NCBI GenBank assembly: GCA_964385465.1
Contig: CAYLPJ010000062.1
Coordinates: 1 to 34,351, forward strand
Reading direction: 5' to 3'
Length of the DNA stretch: 34,351 nt
Source of the DNA: CAYLPJ01 sp964385465
GTDB lineage: Bacteria > Planctomycetota > Phycisphaerae > SM23-33
The translations under genes were made by a program, and so were the position numbers. Below, piece by piece: positions 24,069-31,530 of this stretch (its first letter is position 1; each line of letters begins with the position of its first letter). A model generated the notes under the pieces. That model did no database searches and had not been told where the DNA came from. It worked only from the letters and a program-made list of their open reading frames with translations.

Positions 24069-25106
24069 TCATGCTCCTTGCTCTTGCTCGGGGTCTGTCT
24101 CGCTGTACTGCTCGAGGAACTTCGATTCGTGCCCGCGCTGGGCGACCCAGTAGCCCAGCAGCCCGCCGCCGCAGCCGGCCGTCAGCCAGTCGATCGGCAG
24201 GACGCGGTAGACGCTCTCGACGTGGGTCCAGGCGTTGAAGCCGGTCTGGATCGAGCCCACCGACGCCAGCACATAGAGGCCCAGGCCCGTCAGCACCGGC
24301 GCGATCCAGGCCGGCAGCGGCGAACGGGTGGGGAACAGGTGGTAGGCGATCAGCGTCGCCAGGAAGCAGCCGCCCAGCGCCGCGAAGAGAAGCTGCCCTC
24401 GCTCGTCGGAGCGGCCCAGCAGCAGCACCAGCGCGACCGCCGCGGCCAGGGCGGTCAACAGGCACAGGCCCATGCGGCCAAGGATGTCCCCGCCGGGGAC
24501 GCGCCGCCCGGTGCGGCGGGCCTCCAGGGCGCCGAGGCGCTCCTGGATCAGCCGGTAGAACCCCCCGCCGGTCAACGACGTCGGGCTGAACTGCTCGCCG
24601 GTCGCCTCGGCGAGGATGTCGCGCTGTTCGGACTCGCTCAGCTCCTCCAGCAGGTCGCGGTAGGCCAGCGGCCCGGCCAGCCGGGTCAGCACGCCGCGGA
24701 CCAGGCTCACCAGCAGCACGGCCGCGACCGCCATCGCCGTCAGCGCCACCAGTTCCAGGGCCATCCGCAGGAACAGCGACCGCATCGCCGGCTGGCGGGC
24801 CCAGAGCAACACGCGCATGGGCCCGGAGTGGATGCTCAGGCCGCCGAGGCCCAGTAGCATGGCGGCGACGGTCCCGGCCGGGCGGGCGGTGACGGTGGGC
24901 ACGCAGCACAGCGCGGCCAGGACAAGCATGGCGACGGCGAGCAGGACGGCGTCCATCGGCGTCCCGCCGGCGAGGAAGGCCACCGGCGCCTGCGGGTCGA
25001 CCGGGCGCACCAGCGGCCAGACGACGAAATACCCCGCCACGCATGCCGCGACGGCCGTCGCCTGGACCTGCACCTTCTCCAGCCAGTGATAATGCCGCCG
25101 TGCCAT
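24069..25106 (-). CDS. Polytopic membrane protein of unknown function
   Basis: A 345-residue protein with about eight hydrophobic helices: roughly residues 14-33, 50-70, 78-95, 112-138, 213-231, 239-256, 263-285 and 303-322. A polar cytoplasmic loop of about 70 residues (about 140-210) contains ELSESEQRDILAEA, and the acidic tail ends SETDPEQEQGA. No transporter signature, CxxC or catalytic motif is evident and I do not recognise the family. The ATG at 25106 follows GAGAGGA closely. The gene faces pta across 105 bases and leads the isomerase gene by four bases, which hints at a carbohydrate-related role but does not prove one. Confidence 0.7.
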   Translation of the reverse strand: MARRHYHWLEKVQVQATAVAACVAGYFVVWPLVRPVDPQAPVAFLAGGTPMDAVLLAVAMLVLAALCCVPTVTARPAGTVAAMLLGLGGLSIHSGPMRVLLWARQPAMRSLFLRMALELVALTAMAVAAVLLVSLVRGVLTRLAGPLAYRDLLEELSESEQRDILAEATGEQFSPTSLTGGGFYRLIQERLGALEARRTGRRVPGGDILGRMGLCLLTALAAAVALVLLLGRSDERGQLLFAALGGCFLATLIAYHLFPTRSPLPAWIAPVLTGLGLYVLASVGSIQTGFNAWTHVESVYRVLPIDWLTAGCGGGLLGYWVAQRGHESKFLEQYSETDPEQEQGA

Positions 25107-25113
25107 ATTCCTC

Positions 25114-25143
25114 TCGACAGCTCGCCCCGGCCGGGCGTATCAT
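25114..25143 (+). promoter_or_regulatory. Candidate pta promoter
   Basis: TCGACA (25114-25119), an 18-base spacer and TATCAT (25138-25143) match five of six consensus bases each. Transcription would start near 25150, giving a leader of about 60 bases before the pta ATG. Confidence 0.5.
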
Positions 25144-25211
25144 CGGGCGTTCCCCGCCCGAGCGTGGAAAGGGGCCATCCTAGCTGCGAGCCGTGCTGAA
25201 GGCAAAGACTA

Positions 25212-26222
25212 ATGAGCCGTTCCGTCGTTGAGAAGATCGCCGCCCGCGCCGTCGCGGCCGACCGACGCATCGTCCTGCCCGAAAGCCACGACCCGCGGGT
25301 CCTCGAGGCGGCCCGGCAGATCACCAACCGCACATACGCCCGTGTCACGCTGCTGGGCGAGCCGGACCGCATCGCCGCCCAAGCCGCCGAGCAGCACATC
25401 GACCTGGCCGACGTGGAAATCGTCTGCCCCGGCAACGACCCCGCCCGAGAGGCCTACATCCAGCGCCTTACCGAACGCCGCGCCCACAAGGGCATGACGC
25501 ACGACAAGGCCGACGAGCTCCTCCGCCGACCCGTCTACTACGGCGGGCAGATGGTCGCCGACGGGCGGGCCGACGGCATGGTCGCCGGAAGCGTCTGCCC
25601 CACCGCCGAGACCATCCGATCCAGCCTCTGGTCGGTCGGCACGGCGGCGGGGTGCAAGACCGTATCGAGCTGCTCGATCATGCAGACCGTCGCGGCGGAG
25701 ATGGGCGTTGGCGGGGCGATCATCTTCGCCGATACCGGCGTCATCCCCGAGCCGACCGTCGAGCAGCTTGCCGACATCGCCATCCACGCCGGGCAGGCCT
25801 GCCTGGCCCTGCTGGAGGCCGAGCCCAGAGTCGCCATGCTCAGCTTCTCCACCAAGGGCTCGGCAAAGCACGCCAACGTGGACAAGGTCGTCGAGGCCAC
25901 CCGCCTGGCCCGGACCCGCCGGCCGGACATGAAGATCGACGGTGAGCTCCAGGCCGACGCCGCGCTGATCCCCGCCGTGGCCGAGCTGAAGTCCCCCGGC
26001 AGCGAGGTCGCCGGGGGCGCCAACGTGCTGGTCTTCCCCTGCCTGTCCTGCGGGAACATCGCCTACAAGCTCGTCGAGCGCCTCGGGCGGGCCATGGCGC
26101 TGGGCCCGCTGCTGCTGGGCCTGGGCCGCCCGATCAACGACCTCTCCCGCGGATGCAGCGCCGAGGACATCACCTTCATCGCCGCCATCACCGCCGTCCA
26201 GGCCGAAGCGACGAACGGCTGA
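25212..26222 (+). CDS. pta: Phosphate acetyltransferase
   Basis: A 336-residue cytosolic enzyme that interconverts acetyl-CoA plus phosphate with acetyl phosphate plus CoA. The short, single-domain form is typical (about 330 residues, lacking the N-terminal DRTGG extension). Family marks are IVLPESHDPRVLEAA, ADGMVAGSVCPTAETIRSSL, the active-site text SSCSIM, IIFADTGVIPEPT, SFSTKGSAKH and the C-terminal ANVLVFPCLSCGNIAYKL. The gene is one of the few on the plus strand and is divergent from the membrane-protein gene. No acetate kinase gene adjoins it, so acetyl phosphate may serve another enzyme or ackA lies elsewhere. A phosphate butyryltransferase or EutD-like role is a minor alternative. Confidence 0.94.
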   Translation: MSRSVVEKIAARAVAADRRIVLPESHDPRVLEAARQITNRTYARVTLLGEPDRIAAQAAEQHIDLADVEIVCPGNDPAREAYIQRLTERRAHKGMTHDKADELLRRPVYYGGQMVADGRADGMVAGSVCPTAETIRSSLWSVGTAAGCKTVSSCSIMQTVAAEMGVGGAIIFADTGVIPEPTVEQLADIAIHAGQACLALLEAEPRVAMLSFSTKGSAKHANVDKVVEATRLARTRRPDMKIDGELQADAALIPAVAELKSPGSEVAGGANVLVFPCLSCGNIAYKLVERLGRAMALGPLLLGLGRPINDLSRGCSAEDITFIAAITAVQAEATNG

Positions 26223-26240
26223 GCCCATCCGCCCCCAATC

Positions 26241-27164
26241 TCAGGCGCGCGCCGCAAACGCCGCCAGGCGCTCGTAGAGCAGCTCCCACGTGGGGTCGTT
26301 GTCGATCTCGTAGACGCGTCGCATGCGGCCGTGCTCGCCGTCGTGGTGGAACGCCAGGTGGTGGTCCATGGTCGGGGCGTCGACGACTTCTTCGCGGCAA
26401 AGCTCCGGCCGGATCATCCAGGCGATGTCGGCCAGGTCGAAGAAGCCCTTCCTCGGCGAGGCGTACCACGTGCGGCGGTGGCGGAACTCGTGGAGGAAGC
26501 GGCCGAGCTCGCCGAGGGGAGCCAGCCTCTCGGCGGTCTCGTCCATGGTGCGGCAGAGGTTGGTGCCCGTGTCGAACCACACCAGCGGCGCGGGACTGAC
26601 CAGGAGGGTGCGGGCGGCCGTCACGTCGCCCTTGACGTTGTACTGCTCGGATCGCTCGGGCCAACTCCGCGGGCTGCGGGCGTGGAAGACGAACCGCACC
26701 TTGGGGGCAATCGACGGGTCCTTGCTGATCGCCGAGGCGAGGTTCGTCGCGGCCCCGAGGCCGACGACCCACAGCGGGTCCTCCGGCGAGGCGGCGCCGG
26801 CGCGGTCGAGGATGAAGTCCACGCCCTCGCCCTCGCTGGGCCAGGCGGCGTACTGCATCGGGTGGGCGCCGCGGACGACGGGGTACTTGCCGGCCTGCCC
26901 GGCGGCGTCCAGCACGGCCTCGACGGCCTCGACGGACCGCTCGATGGAGTCCGGCCCGTCGCGCCCGAGGGTCTTGGTCGCGAAGTGCGTGGCGACGAAC
27001 CCCTCGATCTCGAACCGGTCCGGCGAGGCCAGCGCCAGGGCGATGGCGTAGGAGTCGTCGATCTCCGTCCCGGCGTCGGTGTCGATAAGCAGCCGCAGCC
27101 GCTGCCCCTCCGGCGGCAGTTCGGGCACGATGCGTTCGGCGGCGGGGGCGGCATCTTTCGTCAT
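26241..27164 (-). CDS. Nucleoside hydrolase (inosine-uridine preferring type)
   Basis: A 307-residue enzyme predicted to cleave the N-glycosidic bond of ribonucleosides for purine or pyrimidine scavenging. The calcium-binding N-terminal motif is DTDAGTEIDDSYA, with Asp28, Asp30, Asp36 and Asp37. The later conserved Asp is probably that in FFDLADIAWM (about residue 243), in place of the usual DPxA. The central region WVVGLGAATNLASAI matches the family's GPLTNLAxA segment. No signal peptide is seen. The ATG at 27164 follows AAGGAGA by eight bases and begins four bases after the propeller gene ends, so they form an operon. The substrate base is not predictable. Confidence 0.9.
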   Translation of the reverse strand: MTKDAAPAAERIVPELPPEGQRLRLLIDTDAGTEIDDSYAIALALASPDRFEIEGFVATHFATKTLGRDGPDSIERSVEAVEAVLDAAGQAGKYPVVRGAHPMQYAAWPSEGEGVDFILDRAGAASPEDPLWVVGLGAATNLASAISKDPSIAPKVRFVFHARSPRSWPERSEQYNVKGDVTAARTLLVSPAPLVWFDTGTNLCRTMDETAERLAPLGELGRFLHEFRHRRTWYASPRKGFFDLADIAWMIRPELCREEVVDAPTMDHHLAFHHDGEHGRMRRVYEIDNDPTWELLYERLAAFAARA

Positions 27165-27168
27165 CGGG

Positions 27169-29925
27169 TCAGTCTCCTTGCCTCGTCGCGCTGTCCACGC
27201 GGCGTAGTGTAGCGGAGAGTTTCTCGATGTAGTAGAGGTCGGCCCGGCACCAGGGCTGGTCGAGTCTGGCGGCGAGCGTGGCCGGGCGGGCGGCGAGGCC
27301 GTCGGCGAGGGCGGCGAAGACCGCGCGCGACAGGTGCGGCGGCGAGATGTAGTTCTCCCCGCCGATCATCCGCTCGCCCCACGCCTGGTACCACAGCGGC
27401 AGGCCCGTCCTCAGGGCCGTGACGTTCCGCTTCAGCGGCGCCTCGGCCAGGCGGTGCAGCGCGGCGGACAGCTCGGGCACGAGGCCGACGTAGCGAGGCA
27501 CCTTGGCCCCGTGGATCCCCCGCCCGCTGGAGCGGACCAGGCGGGTGTCGGCCAGCTCATGGTGCACGCGGACGGCGAGCAAGCCTTCGAGCAGCTCCTC
27601 GGCCGCGGCGGCGGGATCGGGCTTTCCGGCCCGGCGGAGGATGCGGGCGGCGGCGAGGGCCCCGGCGATCTGCCGGTTGAGGTGCTCGGCGGCATCGTTC
27701 TGCTGGTCGTCGTGGTCGAACTTCCCCGGCAGGTCGCGGGCATCGGCGACGAGCTTGGCGACGGCGTCGGCGCGGGCGAGGACGGGCTGCCACAGCCCGG
27801 CGTAGTGTCCGGCGGCCCAGAGGCCGTAGAGGTCTTCCAGCCCGGCGTCGTAGCGGATGCGCTCGACGGCGAACTCCTTCATGCCGGGCCCGAGCGTGAA
27901 CGGCTCGCGGCGGGCGCCGTCGTCGGGGAAGGTCGGCTCGGCCAGAGGGCAGCCGGCATCGAGCATCCCGCGGAGGTGCTCGACGGCCTTGGCCCGCACG
28001 GGCGGGGAGAGGTGGGGCAGGGCAAGAGCGAGGATCTGCATCTGCCCGGCGGTCCGCCAGAAATGCCGTTCCTCGCCGGTGATCCCCAACTCGACGATCA
28101 GCGGCGCCCACGGGCCGGCGTCGACGAGCTCGGCAACTTCGGCGTCCAGCCGGGCGCGGAGGCGACGGGCGAGGTCGCTGCCGGCGTGGGTCCGCTCGGC
28201 CGGCGGGGGCGAGATCATCGCCGCCAGGGCGGCCGGGGGAACCGTCGGCGCGGGGACGCCCTCGTCGAACTGCCCGGCCCCGCGGCTGGCGACATTGCCT
28301 CCGACGGTCGCGGAGGTGCGGCGCTTGATGATCGGCGGCGGCTCGGTCCCGCCGGAGGGCGCCTTGGGCACGTCCGGCCCGGCGAGGCAGACCACCTGCG
28401 AGCCGACGACCCAGAACAGCCGCCCCTCGGCGACGGCGACGATGGCCCGGTCCGGCCCGTGCCACTCGTTCGGCATGCCGACGAGCCAGCCCTCGGCGCC
28501 GAGCTTCTTGGCGCCGCGGAAGCCGCCCTCGACGGTCTTGGGTCCGAAGATCCCTCCGTAGCTGTCCCGCCCCCTCCAGATCCGCATGACCTTCTCGGTC
28601 CCGGTGTGCAGGGCCCCGATGTCCCCCTGGTGGGTGACCACCAGCCACGGGCCCATCATGCTCAGTGCCTGCGTCTCGTCGCCGATCAGCGGCATGCCGT
28701 ACCACGCCCGCCCCGCGTCGTGCCGCTGTTCGGGGTACACGAAGTCCGGGCGCCCGGTCCGGCGGTCCAGGCGGCAGAGCGAGTTGTACCGCCGCACGCC
28801 GCGGAGGTAGTACGTCAGCGCGGAGCGCCAGAACGTGTACAGCTCGCCGGTCTCGGGGTCGAACGTCGGCGGGGTCGGGGGGTTGTGCAGCCCGCCGGTG
28901 TAGAAGACCGGGGCGATCCACGGCTCGCTGCCGTCGCGGAAGTCGAAGGCGAAGAAGCACCGGTCGTGGCGGTGCTCGCGCAGGTACTCGACGATCCCCT
29001 CGATCTCCGCCTTCCGCCGACGCGGCGTCGGGTGCATCAGCAGGTCGTTCCACTTATCCAGCAGCACCTTGTCCTCGTCGGACTCCGGGAGCGCACGCTG
29101 GATCGCCTCGAGGACCTCGCCGTTGCGGCGGAGCACCTTGTGGAACGCGTCGGCCGGGTTGGTGCGGACGATCGCCAGCCCCCGCCAGATCGTCGCGCCC
29201 TGGTCGCGAAGGCTCAGGCCGGGCAGCTTCCTGGACCGCCAGAGGACCTTCCCGGCCGGGCTGAGGCAGGTGACGTGCATGTCCTCGCTGCCGAGGATGA
29301 TCCTCTCGCCGTCGGGGCTGAAGGAGGCGGGCTTGAGGATCATGCCGCCGGTCTCGTGCGTCCAGACCGCCTTGCCGTCGGCGGCGTTGACGGCGTGGAA
29401 GACGCCCGCGCGGTCGCCGACGTAGACCCGCCCGCCGACGCACGCCGGGGCCGCCCAGATCCCCCCGCCGGTGCGGTACTCCCAGACCACCGACCCGTCG
29501 GCGGCGTCGAGGCAGACCAGCCGCCCGGCGTCGAAGGCCTCGTCGCAGCCGACGTAGAGCCTCCCCCCGTGCCAGCACGGCGAGGCCCCCACCGGTCCGG
29601 CGGCGCGGAAGGTCCACAGCGTTTTGCCGTCGCGGACGTCGAGGGCGTAGACGTTCCCGGCGAAGGTCCCCACGAAGCACTTGCCCCCGGCGACGATCGC
29701 CTCGCAGCGGGTGGCGATCATCTCGTCGTGGAAGTCGCGGTACCACGTCCGCTCGTAGGGGCCCTCGACCACCTCGTCGGTATGCCCGCTCCGCTGGTAG
29801 TCCCGGTGAAGGGTCGGCCAGGTCGAGCCCTCCCCCGCCCGGGCAGCCGCGGACGCCGGCGTCGCCAGCACCATCGCCAGCACGCACACCCCCGCCACAC
29901 TCGGACACCGACTCAGCCTGGACAT
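27169..29925 (-). CDS. Exported PQQ-like beta-propeller protein with a long helical C-terminus
   Basis: A 918-residue secreted protein. The ATG at 29925 follows GGGAG by seven bases and is followed by a signal peptide ending ATPASAAA. Residues about 35-260 carry repeats of the PQQ/BamB-like propeller type: WPTLHRDYQRSGHT, VYALDVRDGKTLWTFRAAG, LYVGCDEA, LVCLDAADGSVVWEYRTG and VFHAVNAADGKAVWTHETGG. Propeller-like strands seem to continue to about residue 520. From about 560 to 918 a largely helical region of unknown family follows (ILALALPHLSPPVRAKAVEH, then AARILRRAGKPDPAAA). No quinone-dehydrogenase active-site Asp/Glu set could be confirmed, so a structural or binding role is as likely as catalysis. 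It is the first gene of the operon with the nucleoside hydrolase. Confidence 0.85.
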   Translation of the reverse strand: MSRLSRCPSVAGVCVLAMVLATPASAAARAGEGSTWPTLHRDYQRSGHTDEVVEGPYERTWYRDFHDEMIATRCEAIVAGGKCFVGTFAGNVYALDVRDGKTLWTFRAAGPVGASPCWHGGRLYVGCDEAFDAGRLVCLDAADGSVVWEYRTGGGIWAAPACVGGRVYVGDRAGVFHAVNAADGKAVWTHETGGMILKPASFSPDGERIILGSEDMHVTCLSPAGKVLWRSRKLPGLSLRDQGATIWRGLAIVRTNPADAFHKVLRRNGEVLEAIQRALPESDEDKVLLDKWNDLLMHPTPRRRKAEIEGIVEYLREHRHDRCFFAFDFRDGSEPWIAPVFYTGGLHNPPTPPTFDPETGELYTFWRSALTYYLRGVRRYNSLCRLDRRTGRPDFVYPEQRHDAGRAWYGMPLIGDETQALSMMGPWLVVTHQGDIGALHTGTEKVMRIWRGRDSYGGIFGPKTVEGGFRGAKKLGAEGWLVGMPNEWHGPDRAIVAVAEGRLFWVVGSQVVCLAGPDVPKAPSGGTEPPPIIKRRTSATVGGNVASRGAGQFDEGVPAPTVPPAALAAMISPPPAERTHAGSDLARRLRARLDAEVAELVDAGPWAPLIVELGITGEERHFWRTAGQMQILALALPHLSPPVRAKAVEHLRGMLDAGCPLAEPTFPDDGARREPFTLGPGMKEFAVERIRYDAGLEDLYGLWAAGHYAGLWQPVLARADAVAKLVADARDLPGKFDHDDQQNDAAEHLNRQIAGALAAARILRRAGKPDPAAAAEELLEGLLAVRVHHELADTRLVRSSGRGIHGAKVPRYVGLVPELSAALHRLAEAPLKRNVTALRTGLPLWYQAWGERMIGGENYISPPHLSRAVFAALADGLAARPATLAARLDQPWCRADLYYIEKLSATLRRVDSATRQGD

Positions 29926-29978
29926 GTCACACTCCCTTCTCTCGGGCCCGCCGCGGGCAGATGTCTCGGTTCTGTCCA

Positions 29979-30064
29979 CCCCTGTACACAGGGGACACAG
30001 AGGTGGCTTAGTTATATAACCCTATGTTTAACAATTGTTTACGATCGCACACCCTCTGTCCACC
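29979..30064. promoter_or_regulatory. AT-rich palindrome cluster upstream of the propeller gene
   Basis: Within 90 bases there are three inverted repeats: CCCCTGTACACAGGGG (29979-29994, 7-bp arms), a perfect GTTATATAAC (30011-30020) and a perfect AACAATTGTT (30030-30039) inside a longer imperfect palindrome. The nonamer CTGTCCACC occurs twice, at 29972-29980 and 30056-30064. The AT content is strikingly above the surroundings. The site lies 54 to 140 bases before the ATG and most likely holds the promoter and one or two operators. No single clear -35/-10 pair could be fixed. Confidence 0.55.
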
Positions 30065-30190
30065 ATCGGAGGGGGTGTACAGTCGGGACACGGGCTCCTC
30101 CGGCCGAGGCGGTCGCCGGGCGGACATCCATGGAACGCAGCGGCCTCCCCATGCGTTCGCGAAAAACGAAATGAACTTACGTTTTGCGCT

Positions 30191-31501
30191 CTATCGGTCC
30201 GAGGGCACCAGCTCGCCCAGCAGCAGGATGCCGCCGACGCGGAGCACCGTCCCGTCATAGCGCTTCGGGTCGAACCGCGGGTGATCGCGGACCCGGTCCA
30301 GCACGGCCGAGCGGTCGGGCTGCTCGGGGTGGATGGTCACCTTCACGTCGTGGACCTCGTTCGGGTCGAGCCCGGCGGCGACGGACAGCACGGCGATCCG
30401 GTGGTAAGTGCAGTACTTGTCGAATCTTGGCCGCGGCTTCCCCCGCGTCTTGCCGTCGACGGTCAGCACTGCCTGCCCGCCGTCGGGGCCGACGAGGTCG
30501 TACAGCCGCACCAGCGACCCGCGAAAGCGGAACGCGATGCTCTCACCGGGGGTCTCCGCCTGCCAGAGAGCCGGGAATCGGCTGCCGAACCGTTTACCCA
30601 ACCCCTTGTCATCCGGCAGCTTGCGCCAGCCATCGGAGAGCATGTCCGCCGTGATCTCCTCGAGCCTCGCCGCCTGCCAGTGGTCGGCGACGAAGGGCTC
30701 GGGCATCCGGTGCGGGCCGGGCTCGCCGACGCCGGCAAGCCTGGCGAGCGCGTCGGTGATGACGTCGGTGTAGATCTCGTGGCCTTCGTCGCGGGGGTGG
30801 CAATCGTCGTTGGCGAAGCACATCTTGCCTTCGGGCACCGGCAGCGGCTTGCCCGTGTTCGCGTCCAACTCCGGCTTGTAAATGAGCTTACCGGCTTCGT
30901 GGAGCTGGACGATCCGCAGGCCCACGTTGATCGACGGGATGCCGTAGTGCTCGGCGAGCATCTCCATGCTCGACGCCGACCGCGGGCAGACGCCCCGGGC
31001 GTAGTCCTTGGGCATCCCCCGCGTGTGGATGGTGTAAACGTAGCATATATCCGTGTTTGCGTCCTGTGCCCACGTCTGCCGGGCGATGCCCTCCATCGCC
31101 CGCCAGATGGTCCGCGGGTCCCGCCCGCCGTCGTTGACGGCGAACTCGACGAACAGCAGGTGCGGCCGATGGCGAAGGGCGTCGCGTCGGAGGCGGAAGA
31201 CCCCCAGGTCCGAGCCGGTCCCCCCGATCGCGGCGTTGATCTCGACGATCTTCGCCTGCGGCCAGGTCTCGCGGAACCACGCCAGCGTCTTGACCCGCCA
31301 GCCCCGCTGGGCCGTGATCGACCCACCGAGGTACGCCACGCGGACCTCCTTGCCGGCCTCCAGGCGGGCCAGGACGTTCGCCAGCCCGCCGCGAGGCCTC
31401 AGCAGGGCCGCCTCGACGGGGGCGTAGGTCGGGCCCTCCGCGGCGGGGGCGGCCGCGGCGGCGGCAAGGAGAACCAGCGGAACGAGCGGGCGACGGACCA
31501 T
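30191..31501 (-). CDS. Secreted SGNH/GDSL hydrolase with a C-terminal extension
   Basis: A 436-residue exported esterase-like enzyme. A signal peptide (MVRRPLVPLVLLAAAAAAPA) is followed by the SGNH blocks: Ser61 in YLGGSITAQRGW, Gly94 in IGGTGSDLG, Asn123 in EFAVNDGG and the Asp232-x-x-His235 pair in NDDCHPRDEGH. The C-terminal 170 residues (from about 270) form a strand-rich domain (SIAFRFRGSLVRLYDLVGPD, then AVLTVDGKTRG) of the kind seen in GDSL-like glycan esterases. Deacetylation of polysaccharide is plausible; the substrate is unknown. The ATG at 31501 follows GAAAGGAAG, and the gene begins 29 bases after the large HEAT-protein gene ends. Confidence 0.9.
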   Translation of the reverse strand: MVRRPLVPLVLLAAAAAAPAAEGPTYAPVEAALLRPRGGLANVLARLEAGKEVRVAYLGGSITAQRGWRVKTLAWFRETWPQAKIVEINAAIGGTGSDLGVFRLRRDALRHRPHLLFVEFAVNDGGRDPRTIWRAMEGIARQTWAQDANTDICYVYTIHTRGMPKDYARGVCPRSASSMEMLAEHYGIPSINVGLRIVQLHEAGKLIYKPELDANTGKPLPVPEGKMCFANDDCHPRDEGHEIYTDVITDALARLAGVGEPGPHRMPEPFVADHWQAARLEEITADMLSDGWRKLPDDKGLGKRFGSRFPALWQAETPGESIAFRFRGSLVRLYDLVGPDGGQAVLTVDGKTRGKPRPRFDKYCTYHRIAVLSVAAGLDPNEVHDVKVTIHPEQPDRSAVLDRVRDHPRFDPKRYDGTVLRVGGILLLGELVPSDR

Positions 31502-31530
31502 GGGGCTTCCTTTCAAGGCGGGTGGAGTCG

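Noticed and set aside
27334..30174. 946-codon plus-strand open frame
   Set aside because: It is antisense to the propeller gene, which has a signal peptide, ribosome site and PQQ-like repeats; the antisense product has none.
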